DNA from: Aequorivita aquimaris
Lineage (GTDB): Bacteria; Bacteroidota; Bacteroidia; Flavobacteriales; Flavobacteriaceae
Assembly (NCBI RefSeq): GCF_001573155.1
Contig: NZ_JRWG01000002.1
Coordinates: 310,001 to 374,000, forward strand
Length of the DNA stretch: 64,000 nt
Direction of reading: 5' to 3'
The notes below the pieces were generated by a model, which was not told the DNA's origin, made no database searches, and was given only the letters and a program-made list of their open reading frames with translations. Of this stretch, positions 24,358 through 32,796 are shown one piece after another; position 1 is the stretch's first letter; the number at the start of each line of letters is the position of its first letter. The translations under genes were made by a program, and so were the position numbers.

Positions 24358-25389
24358 CTATATAACCTCTTCCACTTTCGATACCACTGTTTCAGGTGGT
24401 ATCGTATTCATCACTAACTCATAATTGGGAGGATATTTAATGCCGTAAATGGATGTTGGAATTAATGGATATTTTTTTCTGTCAGCCATTAATTGATTGC
24501 TTTCCGGCTGATTAAAAGGGACAAATCCCGCATAAGGGTGCGTGACGCCCCAAAGCGTAACAACCGGCACCCCATACATAGCCGCCAAATGGCCGTTGCC
24601 GCTATCCATGGAAAGCATTAGATCCAGATTTGAAATCAGCGCGAGTTCTTCCTCAAAAGTGAGTTTTCCGGCCACATTGGTAACGTTGGCGAAAGGCTTT
24701 TCAAGTTGTTGAAGTTGCTTTATTTCCTTCTTTCCGCCACCAAAAAGAAATATACGGTATTTGTCGGTTTTATCCAATTCGCGGATTACTTCAGCCATTA
24801 AGCTTAAAGGATACATTTTGCTTTGATGGGCGGCAAAGGGAGCAATGCCGATGAGTTTTTTTGGTTCTACGCCAATCAGGCCATTGAGTTTTGGCGTCAA
24901 CCGTTTTTGGGGCGGGACGGTAAATGTGTTTAAATCTAAAGGAAAACCGAGCTTTTCAAAAACATCTGCATAGCGTTGATGTGTAGTTTTTAATTGTGAA
25001 ATATTTTCGCCTTTGGCAGCAATCAAGGCTTTCTTTTCCGCTCTGCCTTTATCAATAGTTGCGGTTTCAATTCCCTTAAACTTTAAATATTTCGTTATTA
25101 TTTTGGAACGAATTACGTTGTGAAGGTCTGCTACGGCGTCAATTCCCAAATCCTTTGCTTGGTTTGCCAATTTAATCAATCCGAAGCGTTTGTGTTCGCC
25201 ATATACATCAGCTTCCAAAAAATCGAGGTTGGGAATTTCTTCAAAAAAAGGTTTGAAAAATGGGCGGGAAAGCACCGTAATTTTTAGTTCGGGATAGGTT
25301 TGCGCCAAAACGCGAAGTACGGGAACGGTCATTGCCACATCTCCCATGGCGGAGAGGCGGATTACCAGTATGTGGGTGGGTTTTGGCAT
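24358..25389 (-). CDS. Glycosyltransferase family 9 (heptosyltransferase-like)
   Basis: 343-residue GT-B glycosyltransferase of the ADP-heptose:LPS family. N-terminal ILVIRLSAMGDVAMTVPVLR is the hallmark start; the C-terminal nucleotide-sugar site has the GGGKKE, SMDSGNGHLAAMYGVPVVTLWG and HPYAGF segments. It is cytoplasmic, probably acting on a lipid A core sugar. It follows DUF4254 on the same strand, with a perfect palindrome between them. The exact donor and acceptor are unknown. Confidence 0.9.
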   Translation of the reverse strand: MPKPTHILVIRLSAMGDVAMTVPVLRVLAQTYPELKITVLSRPFFKPFFEEIPNLDFLEADVYGEHKRFGLIKLANQAKDLGIDAVADLHNVIRSKIITKYLKFKGIETATIDKGRAEKKALIAAKGENISQLKTTHQRYADVFEKLGFPLDLNTFTVPPQKRLTPKLNGLIGVEPKKLIGIAPFAAHQSKMYPLSLMAEVIRELDKTDKYRIFLFGGGKKEIKQLQQLEKPFANVTNVAGKLTFEEELALISNLDLMLSMDSGNGHLAAMYGVPVVTLWGVTHPYAGFVPFNQPESNQLMADRKKYPLIPTSIYGIKYPPNYELVMNTIPPETVVSKVEEVI

Positions 25390-25400
25390 TTTATTTCTAA

Positions 25401-25433
25401 AAACCTAACAGGTTTTCAAAACCTGTTAGGTTT
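25401..25433. repeat. Perfect palindrome AAACCTAACAGGTTTT between DUF4254 and GT9 genes
   Basis: Two exact 16-bp complementary arms (25401-25416 and 25418-25433) around a single C. It lies in the 53-base gap between the DUF4254 stop and the GT9 start, both minus strand. Such a one-base loop would force a cruciform or a slightly opened hairpin. Confidence 0.92.
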
Positions 25434-25442
25434 AAAATAATA

Positions 25443-26051
25443 TTATTTCTTTCCGCGAAGCACCGGGTTTAGCTCGTCGTCGTTGTACATTTTCATCTGC
25501 TTATAGACTTTCATATACTTTCTGCCGTGGGCAATATCATCCAACAATTGATTGATGGCGGTGCTTAAATCCACGCGTTGCTCCAAAAGCACGTTCAATT
25601 TTGCTTTACAAGCCATTTGGTGCTCTTGGGAAGCATCGGTTCGGGTAGCCTCTTCGTTCATATGATAGATTTTCAGTGCCAAAATTGAAAGCCTGTCAAT
25701 GCCCCACGCGGGACTTTCGGTGTTGATGGTCGCATCGTCCTTCACTTTTACGTCCTTGAATTTTTCAAGGAAATAGCTGTCAATGTATTCCACCATATCG
25801 GTGCGGTCCTGATTGGAAGCGTCTATTTGTCGCTTGAGTTTCAGTGCTGCAACGGGGTCAATATTCGGGTCGCGGATGATGTCTTCATAATGCCATTGCA
25901 CCGTGTCTATCCAGCATTTGCGATACAGCAAATGTTCTAAAAGTTCTGAATCCTTGTCGTACGGATTGCTGAAGGCTTGGTCCACAGTGTTTATCTCGTG
26001 GTACTTATTTATAACTTCTGCGAAGATTTTGTTGGCTTTGTCTGAGAACAT
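25443..26051 (-). CDS. DUF4254 family protein
   Basis: 202-residue soluble, helical protein. Recognisable parts are LLYRKCWIDTVQWHYEDIIRDP (about 47-68), the Asn/Gln-rich IDASNQDRTDMVEYID and AWGIDRLSILALKIYHM. It is typically encoded next to a GT9 gene in Bacteroidota, as here; the linkage hints at LPS or glycan metabolism, but the function is unknown. The C-terminal 25 residues are charged. Confidence 0.87.
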   Translation of the reverse strand: MFSDKANKIFAEVINKYHEINTVDQAFSNPYDKDSELLEHLLYRKCWIDTVQWHYEDIIRDPNIDPVAALKLKRQIDASNQDRTDMVEYIDSYFLEKFKDVKVKDDATINTESPAWGIDRLSILALKIYHMNEEATRTDASQEHQMACKAKLNVLLEQRVDLSTAINQLLDDIAHGRKYMKVYKQMKMYNDDELNPVLRGKK

Positions 26052-26088
26052 TATCTATTGTTTATTGTTATTTTTTATTTGTGTCTTT

Positions 26089-26122
26089 GGCTCCGCTCAG
26101 ACACCGATCATTGAGCGGAGCC
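26089..26122. repeat. Palindromic element GGCTCCGCTCA at the 3' end of the methyltransferase gene
   Basis: Perfect 11-bp arms (26089-26099 and 26112-26122) with a 12-base loop. The methyltransferase stop codon (26108-26110) lies in the loop, so the last residues (HFGSAQ) are encoded by the palindrome. The sequence type (GGCTCCGCTCA...TGAGCGGAGCC) resembles a dispersed element I recall from many flavobacterial genomes (from memory, not checked). Confidence 0.88.
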
Positions 26123-27121
26123 GAAATGCTTTTCTAAAATGTGCAAATACTCAAAAGTTTCGGTGGCTTTGTGGTTTCGGTTTTCGGTTTTATCTGCTTT
26201 AAAACGTTGGTATTTTTTGGTTTTCAACGTGTATTTCCCGAAACGCTCCATTACCCTTTGCACTTCCTTTTGGCCCATCAATCCTTCGTTGTTGTAACTC
26301 AGAAAAATGTATGGAAACTGTGCATTTTCAATCAATTCCTCAAAACTTTTAAGGACTTCCCCGGTCCTGCACCAATCACTTTTATAATAATCGCGCAGGC
26401 CGGTTTTGCCCTTAGGTACAAAGGTATCATATTTTGCGATAGTATTCAGTAAATGATAATTGGCGCCATATTGCCTTGCGTTGTAGGGCGGGTCCAGATA
26501 GAGAATATCGCCTTTAATTTTCTTTATAAGCACATTGCTGTCCTGTTGAAATACTTGATGCGAATTTTCCGTTTGCTGAAAAACAGCGGGTTTTACGACA
26601 AGTTTTTTTGCTGCGGAAGCCTTTATGTGTTTTAAATAAGCGCCATAAACCGAAGCCGTGTTCGCAACCTTATCGGCACTTTCCAAAAGTGAAGCGAGCA
26701 AAAAGAAATACTGGTCTTCCGTGATCTTTGAGGTTTTTTTCCAAGCTTCAATTTGAATCCGAATCGCATCAATTTTCTGTCCGTTATCTAAAGTAAAATA
26801 GTTTCTTCCAGCTTTTCCTCCTTCGGAATAATTTTCAAAAATGAAGCCTTTTTTTCCGCTCAGCGAATTCAATTCATTTATGAATTCTTCGTAATCAAAA
26901 GCAATATGATTACCGATGTAGTTTCGGTTCAGCACATAGCTGTAATATTCCACATCATTGGCTATCACTTGTTTTACGTGTGGTTTAAAGTTTCTGCCTA
27001 CGATTCCAGTTCCTGCAAAAAGGTCGCAAAATGTTTTTTGCGAAAGGTCATTTCCGCAGGTTTCGGTTACCGTTTCAAAAATGAAGGAGGAGAGTTTGTG
27101 TTTGGAGCCTATGTAATTCAT
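26108..27121 (-). CDS. N6-adenine DNA methyltransferase, D12 class
   Basis: 337-residue SAM-dependent methyltransferase of the Dam/D12 class. The SAM-binding motif is FCDLFAGTGIVG (residues 31-42) and the catalytic motif DPPYN (210-214). The order of motifs is the alpha type of Dam, DpnII and FokI enzymes. The N-terminal MNYIGSKHKLSSFI is characteristic of this subgroup. The ATG overlaps the stop of the upstream nuclease-like gene (ATGA at 27118-27121), so the two form a coupled pair, most likely a type II restriction-modification system. The target cannot be predicted from sequence. The stop codon is inside a palindromic repeat. Confidence 0.92.
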   Translation of the reverse strand: MNYIGSKHKLSSFIFETVTETCGNDLSQKTFCDLFAGTGIVGRNFKPHVKQVIANDVEYYSYVLNRNYIGNHIAFDYEEFINELNSLSGKKGFIFENYSEGGKAGRNYFTLDNGQKIDAIRIQIEAWKKTSKITEDQYFFLLASLLESADKVANTASVYGAYLKHIKASAAKKLVVKPAVFQQTENSHQVFQQDSNVLIKKIKGDILYLDPPYNARQYGANYHLLNTIAKYDTFVPKGKTGLRDYYKSDWCRTGEVLKSFEELIENAQFPYIFLSYNNEGLMGQKEVQRVMERFGKYTLKTKKYQRFKADKTENRNHKATETFEYLHILEKHFGSAQ

Positions 27122-27762
27122 TTGGAAACCCAGATAATATCGCTTAAAGTTTGCTGTCCGTCAACAAAAGTAAATGATTGCAACTGTTCCGGCCGGAAAG
27201 TAGCAATATATTTTTGAATAGCATTTTTTAGCAAACCGATTTCAGCCTTCAATTTCCAATGTTCGCCATTTTCAGTATAAACCACAATGAATAGACGGTT
27301 TTTGAAATGGTGCCGCTTTTGGGCGCTTTGATTTTTGTAGAGCCATTCTATCAATTCATTTTTATGATTTTGGGCGTATTCAAAGGTTTTGTTGAAGTGT
27401 TTTGGAAAGACGGAGGTTTTATGGTCAAAGGGAATTCCGAAGAGATAAAAATCCTTTTCGGAATCTTTGGTTTGGGCTACCATTTTTATATTTTCAGTTT
27501 CAGAAAAAATATGTTCCACCGCCACGGCGCTCCAGAAATTGTACCAGCGATTGGCGGCGTAATTGAACAAACTTCGTTTATCGAGTTTATGTTCTGCAAT
27601 TGCCTGCTTCATTCTCAAAATTAACTCCGCCCACTCCTGTGTGCTGTAAATAAAGTTGGTATAGCGGTCCCATTTATCATTTTGCTTTTGGCCCCAACTG
27701 TAATGGTACGGAAGCCTGCGCATTAGTTCTTTTTCAATATTTTCGAGATTCACCGCAATCAT
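27118..27762 (-). CDS. PD-(D/E)XK nuclease-like protein, putative restriction endonuclease
   Basis: 214 residues, not recognised as a named family. The segment DFYLFGIPFDHKTS holds Asp104, Asp113 and Lys115 in a D-x8-D-x-K spacing that fits the PD-(D/E)XK nuclease core, followed by a strand (RLFIVVYT, about 160) and helix as in that fold. An N-terminal helix carries NYAANRWYNFWSAVAVEHIF with Glu83, where a first metal ligand is often found. It overlaps the methyltransferase start by four bases, and its own ATG overlaps the DUF6427 stop by four (ATGA at 27759-27762). A longer start at 27801 would lie inside DUF6427. It could also be a non-restriction partner of an orphan methylase. Confidence 0.7.
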   Translation of the reverse strand: MIAVNLENIEKELMRRLPYHYSWGQKQNDKWDRYTNFIYSTQEWAELILRMKQAIAEHKLDKRSLFNYAANRWYNFWSAVAVEHIFSETENIKMVAQTKDSEKDFYLFGIPFDHKTSVFPKHFNKTFEYAQNHKNELIEWLYKNQSAQKRHHFKNRLFIVVYTENGEHWKLKAEIGLLKNAIQKYIATFRPEQLQSFTFVDGQQTLSDIIWVSK

Positions 27763-28712
27763 AAAAACAGAAATACAAACGGCAAAATCACAACCAACCA
27801 CAGCATGATTTCCTTAAACCAAAATTCGGCCATATCCTTTTCCCGATATTGTTCCTTTTCGGGGCTTTCAATATAATTGGCACTTACTATCGCAACGGGC
27901 GCCATAATAAAAAACAGCTCAGCCCCAGTCTTTTCAGGAGCTCCCAGTGCTATGAACAGAGTGGTAAAACTTACATACAGCAGCAAAAGGTGGTTGGGTC
28001 TTTCCTTTAACGACAACTTCGAGATTCTTAAAATTCGATATACAGCGGTCCAAATATAAAATGCGAGTATAATGGTGACGGGAACCAAAATGGCAGCCGA
28101 ATTATAGGCTGAAAAGTCAAAACCAACCTCATCCTTCCAGTTCAAAAACCAGGAAAACGTATCGGTTGCAAGCATTTGGTACGCTGTATTTATGACAAAA
28201 ACCGCCAAAAATCCCGTGATGGGAACCAGCATTTGTTTATAGGTAGAATTGGGCTTCTGCACGATGGCAATCCACAGTGGAACGAAGAGTAATAGACTCC
28301 AAAAATAAAACAGGGAAGCCAGGGTAATCCAAATGCTGGCGTCGAGAATTTTTTTTTCTGAATTCTTATCGCTTCGCAAACTCATCAAGCGGCGCAAAGC
28401 CAACAAAAGGAAGGCGTTTGCCAATATTATTTTATGCTGAAGAAATATTACCGGCAACATGGTAAGAAAACAGGTGAAGAAAAATATGGCGTAGGTATTG
28501 TTTTGGGTGAGATGGTTTTTTCTGATTATAAAATCCAACAGCAACATAATCAGCACGCTGAAAATGACGAAAGCAGAATGGGTAAGCAAGAGGGAAGGCG
28601 TGATAAATATTTCGCTGTGCGATATTGCACCCAATAAATAACCTGCAATTATAAAAACACCGAGAATTAAATAGTTAATGGGGTTAGATTTTCCAAAAAA
28701 GCTTGTCAGCAT
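27759..28712 (-). CDS. DUF6427 family polytopic membrane protein
   Basis: 317 residues with around nine predicted transmembrane helices spread over the whole length (e.g. MLTSFFGKSNPINYLILGVF at the start, a C-terminal LWLVVILPFVFLFL). Seen in Bacteroidota next to purD and DUF6341. Possible role in lipid or glycan handling is unproven. It is the upstream gene of the nuclease/methyltransferase pair, with a four-base overlap. Divergent from the DUF6341 gene. Confidence 0.85.
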   Translation of the reverse strand: MLTSFFGKSNPINYLILGVFIIAGYLLGAISHSEIFITPSLLLTHSAFVIFSVLIMLLLDFIIRKNHLTQNNTYAIFFFTCFLTMLPVIFLQHKIILANAFLLLALRRLMSLRSDKNSEKKILDASIWITLASLFYFWSLLLFVPLWIAIVQKPNSTYKQMLVPITGFLAVFVINTAYQMLATDTFSWFLNWKDEVGFDFSAYNSAAILVPVTIILAFYIWTAVYRILRISKLSLKERPNHLLLLYVSFTTLFIALGAPEKTGAELFFIMAPVAIVSANYIESPEKEQYREKDMAEFWFKEIMLWLVVILPFVFLFL

Positions 28713-28734
28713 ACGGGGTATTTTTATATTTTTG
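28703..28734 (+). promoter_or_regulatory. Bacteroidota promoter of the DUF6341 gene
   Basis: TTG at 28703-28705, a 21-base spacer, then TATTTTTG (28727-28734) matching TAnnTTTG. The ATG is at 28754, 19 bases downstream. The -33 element overlaps the first codons of the divergent DUF6427 gene. Confidence 0.65.
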
Positions 28735-28753
28735 CCTTCTAAAGATTAAAGAT

Positions 28754-28981
28754 ATGACTTGGAAAGGTTTTTGGGAAGGAATAGCTTCCCTTTTTGAAGA
28801 TTTTCTTTTTATTCCCTACGATGCCTTGATGAAGCTTGAGCTTGACAGCTGGTGGCTTGCCAATATTTTTTCGTGGATATTTTTGTTGATTGGTGCGGCA
28901 GCCTTCATATATTGGCTAGGTAAACTTCGAGACTATAACGAAAATACTGAGGTTACCTACACGTACGACGAAAATCCGTAA
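28754..28981 (+). CDS. DUF6341 family small membrane protein
   Basis: 75 residues: an aromatic N-terminus (MTWKGFWEGIASLFEDFLFIPYDALMKLEL), one transmembrane helix at about 33-57 (WWLANIFSWIFLLIGAAAFIYWLG) and a short acidic tail. This is a conserved flavobacterial small protein found beside purD and DUF6427. An upstream start at 28703 is rejected, because a promoter lies between it and the ATG. Function unknown. Confidence 0.85.
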   Translation: MTWKGFWEGIASLFEDFLFIPYDALMKLELDSWWLANIFSWIFLLIGAAAFIYWLGKLRDYNENTEVTYTYDENP

Positions 28982-28986
28982 TTTAA

Positions 28987-30261
28987 TTATAGGTCAAAAC
29001 CTATATCACTACGATATTGCATCCTGTCAAAAGATAGTTTTTCTATATTTTGATAGGATTTTTTTAGCGCCTTTCTGAAATCATCATCCAAGGAAGTTAT
29101 AGCCAAAACACGGCCGCCATTGGTAAGAATTTTATCGTTTTTTTCAAGCTTTGTGCCCGCGTGAAATACAATGGAGCCTTCCACATTTTCCAAACCTGAA
29201 ATTTCCTTTCCTTTTTCGTAAGCTTCGGGATAGCCTCCGGAAACCAGCATGACGGTAGTTGCGGCCCGAGCGTCAATTTCAATATTGAAATTGCCCAAGT
29301 TTTGACAGTAGGTAGCTTCCAACAAATCAACCAAATCGGTTTTAATGCGCGGTAAAACAACCTCCGTCTCGGGGTCTCCCATCCGCACGTTGTATTCTAT
29401 CACGTAGGGTTCGTTATCCACTTTTATTAAACCTATAAAAACAAAGCCTTTATAATCTATTTTTTCTTCGGAAAGACCGTCCACGGTTGGTTTCACGATT
29501 CGGTCCTCAATTTTTTTCATCAAAACTCCATCTGCAAATGGTACTGGGGAAATGGCGCCCATTCCACCAGTATTCAAGCCCGTATCACCTTCGCCGATGC
29601 GTTTATAGTCTTTTGCCGTGGGAAGGATTTTGTAATTTTTTCCATCGGTAAGTACAAAAACGCTCAACTCAATTCCGTCCAAAAATTCCTCGATTACCAC
29701 TTTGGAACTCGCTTCGCCGAACTTGCTGTGCGTAAGCATGTTTTCGAGCTCCTGTTTGGCTTCGCTTAAATCCTTTAAAATCAAAACTCCTTTTCCAGCG
29801 GCCAATCCGTCTGCTTTTAAAACATAGGGTGGATTCAAATTTTCCAAAAATGCTTTTCCAGCTTCCAGTGATTCCACAGTAAAACTCTCATAGGCTGCCG
29901 TGGGGATGTTGTGCTGCATCATAAATTCCTTAGCGCGCTGTTTACTGCCTTCCAGCAAAGCGCCGCGTTTAGAAGGACCTATAAGCATTACATTTTGCAA
30001 TTCCGAAGTTTCAGTAAAATAATCAGCAATGCCGTGTACCAAGGGGTCTTCGGGACCAACAATAACCATTTCAATATTATTTTCAACAACGCATTTTTTC
30101 ACCGCCCCAAAATCGGTTACCTTTAAATCCACATTTGTTGCAATGGAAGCAGTTCCGGCATTTCCGGGCGCTACAAAAAGTTTTTCGCAGCGGTTGCTTT
30201 CTGAAATTTTATATGCAAAAGTATGTTCGCGGCCACCGGAACCAAGGATGAGAATATTCAT
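28987..30261 (-). CDS. purD: Phosphoribosylamine-glycine ligase (GAR synthetase)
   Basis: Second step of de novo purine synthesis: joins glycine to phosphoribosylamine with ATP. 424 residues, standard length. N-terminal MNILILGSGGREH, ATP-grasp motifs PYVLKADGLAAGKGVLIL, GTGLNTGGMGAISPVP-like DTGLNTGGMGAISPVP and EYNVRMGDPETEVVLPR. The ATG at 30261 is used; an earlier start at 30288 adds nine non-conserved residues. It converges with DUF6341, six bases apart, with no terminator between. Confidence 0.96.
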   Translation of the reverse strand: MNILILGSGGREHTFAYKISESNRCEKLFVAPGNAGTASIATNVDLKVTDFGAVKKCVVENNIEMVIVGPEDPLVHGIADYFTETSELQNVMLIGPSKRGALLEGSKQRAKEFMMQHNIPTAAYESFTVESLEAGKAFLENLNPPYVLKADGLAAGKGVLILKDLSEAKQELENMLTHSKFGEASSKVVIEEFLDGIELSVFVLTDGKNYKILPTAKDYKRIGEGDTGLNTGGMGAISPVPFADGVLMKKIEDRIVKPTVDGLSEEKIDYKGFVFIGLIKVDNEPYVIEYNVRMGDPETEVVLPRIKTDLVDLLEATYCQNLGNFNIEIDARAATTVMLVSGGYPEAYEKGKEISGLENVEGSIVFHAGTKLEKNDKILTNGGRVLAITSLDDDFRKALKKSYQNIEKLSFDRMQYRSDIGFDL

Positions 30262-30380
30262 AATTGAGATGTTTTGTTTCGGTGTCAAAAATAATTGTTT
30301 GTACCTTGAACCGCTAATTTATTTGAAGCGAATTTGACTTTGCGAATTTTTAGGTTTCAACTTAAATTGAAAAACATCTT

Positions 30381-31691
30381 TTGAGACTATTCGATATTTC
30401 CCTTTTTCTGAAACGTTTCCCTATTAAAAGGGCCAAGGAAGAATTGCTTCAAATTTCCAAAATAAATGAAACAGACTACGAAGCATTTTTGAAAGCGAAA
30501 AGGGCTGAAATTGCAACCTATCATTTAAAAAATAACTCTTTTTATCGCCAGAAAGTGAAGGGCGATTTTTCAACTTGGGAATCGCTGCCTATTTTGAAAA
30601 AAGCAGATTATCAAATTCCGCTGAAGGAGCGACTTTCAAAGGGTTTTTCGGAAAAAAATGTTTACACAAACAAAACCTCGGGCTCCAGTGGCAATCCCAT
30701 CCGTTTTGCGAAGGACAAGTACAGCCACGCCATTACGTGGGCTTACCACATGGAGCGGTTTGGGTGGTACGGCATAGATTTCAACAGTTCGTTGCAGGCG
30801 CGTTATTACGGAATTCCTTTGGATACCGTTGAAAATAAAACGGTGCGGATGAAGGACTTTTTGGCCAAACGGCATCGGTTTTCAATAAATGACCTTTCGG
30901 AAAAGGCTCTCGATGAAATGTTGAAAGTCTATAAACAAAAACCTTTTGAGTACATTAACGGCTATACCAGTAGCATTGTGCTCTTTGCGAAATATTTGAA
31001 GGAAAAGAACACAATCTTAAAAAATGTCTGTCCAACGCTGAAGGTGTGTATCGTTACATCCGAAATGCTTTTTGAGGTTGATAAAATTTTGCTTGAAAAC
31101 CAGTTGGGCGTTCCAATTGTGAATGAGTACGGCTGCTCGGAAGCCGGAGTAATTGCCTTTACCAACCCTTACGGCGAATGGGAAGTGGATTCCAAAACAC
31201 TTTTTGTGGAGATATTGGACGAAGCCGATAAGCCGTTGCCATTGGGCGAAGAAGGACGCATTGTGATAACTTCGCTGCACAACAAAGCGCATCCGTTTAT
31301 CCGTTATGAAATTGGCGATTACGGTTCACTGAGCGAAAAAAGCACTTTTAAAAAGCCAATTCTTAAAAAACTGACCGGAAGAACAAATGATTTCGCAATC
31401 CTGCCAAGCGGAAAAAAAGCTGCTGGAATGACTTTTTATGTGATTACCAAAAAAATAATGGAGGAAAGCGGGAATATTCAGGAGTTTAAAGTAATTCAAA
31501 CAAAGATTGATACTTTTGAAATAAACTATGTGAGCAAAGAAAAGTTAACCGAAGAAAAGAAGCAATCCATAGCACAAACAGTTACGCAGTTTTTAGAACC
31601 GGGATTAACTTTTAGCTTCCAAAGAAAAGAACAGTTGGACAGAACTGCAAGTGGTAAATTGAAACAGTTTGTTTCGTTGGTTGAACGTTAA
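30381..31691 (+). CDS. Phenylacetate-CoA ligase family (CapK-like) adenylating enzyme
   Basis: 436 residues with the ANL acyl-adenylate fold: phosphate-binding loop TSGSSGNPIRF (about 100-110), NEYGCSEAG (A5-like) and C-terminal GRTNDFAILPSGKK. These CapK-type proteins occur in polysaccharide loci and are thought to activate a carboxylate for transfer to sugar or lipid; true phenylacetate degradation is unlikely, as no paa cluster is present. The start is TTG at 30381 (MRLFDISLFLKRFPIKRAKEEL, family-like); the next in-frame ATG is far too late. First gene of the plus-strand part of the polysaccharide locus. Confidence 0.85.
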   Translation: MRLFDISLFLKRFPIKRAKEELLQISKINETDYEAFLKAKRAEIATYHLKNNSFYRQKVKGDFSTWESLPILKKADYQIPLKERLSKGFSEKNVYTNKTSGSSGNPIRFAKDKYSHAITWAYHMERFGWYGIDFNSSLQARYYGIPLDTVENKTVRMKDFLAKRHRFSINDLSEKALDEMLKVYKQKPFEYINGYTSSIVLFAKYLKEKNTILKNVCPTLKVCIVTSEMLFEVDKILLENQLGVPIVNEYGCSEAGVIAFTNPYGEWEVDSKTLFVEILDEADKPLPLGEEGRIVITSLHNKAHPFIRYEIGDYGSLSEKSTFKKPILKKLTGRTNDFAILPSGKKAAGMTFYVITKKIMEESGNIQEFKVIQTKIDTFEINYVSKEKLTEEKKQSIAQTVTQFLEPGLTFSFQRKEQLDRTASGKLKQFVSLVER

Positions 31692-31701
31692 AATATTAAA
31701 T

Positions 31702-32796
31702 ATGAAAATTACTATTGTTGCAGGCGCAAGACCCAATTTTATGAAAATCTCTCCAATTATCCGCGCAATAGAAAATCTAAGTACTTCGAATAAACCTATA
31801 AGCTACAGATTAATACATACTGGGCAACATTATGATCCTAATTTAAGCGACACCTTTTTTGAGGAATTACAAATACCGCATCCTCATAAAAATTTCAATA
31901 TAAAAAGTGGTTCACAAGCCGAACAAACTGCGGGTATTATGATAGCTTTTGAAAAAGAGTTGGTAGAAAATAGACCTGACTTTGTAATGGTTGTAGGAGA
32001 TGTAACCTCTACAATGTCTTGTGCAATTGCCGCTAAAAAAGCGAATATTTCTTTAATTCATATTGAAGCTGGAATTCGAAGTGGCGATATAACAATGCCC
32101 GAAGAAATAAATAGAATGGTAACCGATAGTATTACGGATTATTTTTTCACTACATCGGAAATTGCAAATCAAAATTTAATAAGATCCGGCCATTTAAAAG
32201 AGAATATTTTTTTCGTGGGAAATGTAATGATCGACACCCTGTTGCAAAATATAAATCGAATTAAAAAACCAGCTTTTTGGGACGATTTAAATTTAGCGCC
32301 AAAAAAATATTATTTGCTAACACTCCACCGACCCTCAAATGTGGATGAAGCCGGTTCATTTATTGAATTATTGAACGATATATCGGCACATGCCGGTGAT
32401 GTGCCTATTGTTTTTCCAGTACATCCGCGAACACAACAAATTTTGCAGGAAACGAGAAATGAATTTCCAAATTACCATTTCGTTAAACCGCAAGGGTATT
32501 TAAATTTCATCTACTTATTGAAAAATTCCAACGCTATTTTAACCGATTCTGGAGGTATAACCGAAGAGGCCTCTATTTTGAATATTCCGTGCATAACTTT
32601 TAGAAATTCAACAGAGCGACCAGAAACCTGCAGTTTGGGGACTAATATGCTGGTAGGAAATGATAAGATTAAAATTTCCGAAGCATTTCAAAAACTCAAA
32701 AATTTGAAGTGGCCAAACAGCAAAACTATTCCATTATGGGATGGAATGGCATCAGATAGGATTATTTCCATCTTATTAAAAATTCATTATGCGTAA
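31702..32796 (+). CDS. wecB: UDP-N-acetylglucosamine 2-epimerase (non-hydrolysing)
   Basis: Interconverts UDP-GlcNAc and UDP-ManNAc. 364 residues, usual length, GT-B-like fold. Motifs: VAGARPNFMKISPI (N-terminus), HTGQHYDPNLSDTFF, IEAGIRSGDITMPEEINRM, LTLHRPSNVD and TDSGGITEEASILNIPCITFRNSTERPE. ATG at 31702; the earlier start at 31669 would overlap the CapK-like gene. It overlaps the next GT4 gene by eight bases. The product could feed a ManNAc-containing repeat unit. Confidence 0.95.
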   Translation: MKITIVAGARPNFMKISPIIRAIENLSTSNKPISYRLIHTGQHYDPNLSDTFFEELQIPHPHKNFNIKSGSQAEQTAGIMIAFEKELVENRPDFVMVVGDVTSTMSCAIAAKKANISLIHIEAGIRSGDITMPEEINRMVTDSITDYFFTTSEIANQNLIRSGHLKENIFFVGNVMIDTLLQNINRIKKPAFWDDLNLAPKKYYLLTLHRPSNVDEAGSFIELLNDISAHAGDVPIVFPVHPRTQQILQETRNEFPNYHFVKPQGYLNFIYLLKNSNAILTDSGGITEEASILNIPCITFRNSTERPETCSLGTNMLVGNDKIKISEAFQKLKNLKWPNSKTIPLWDGMASDRIISILLKIHYA

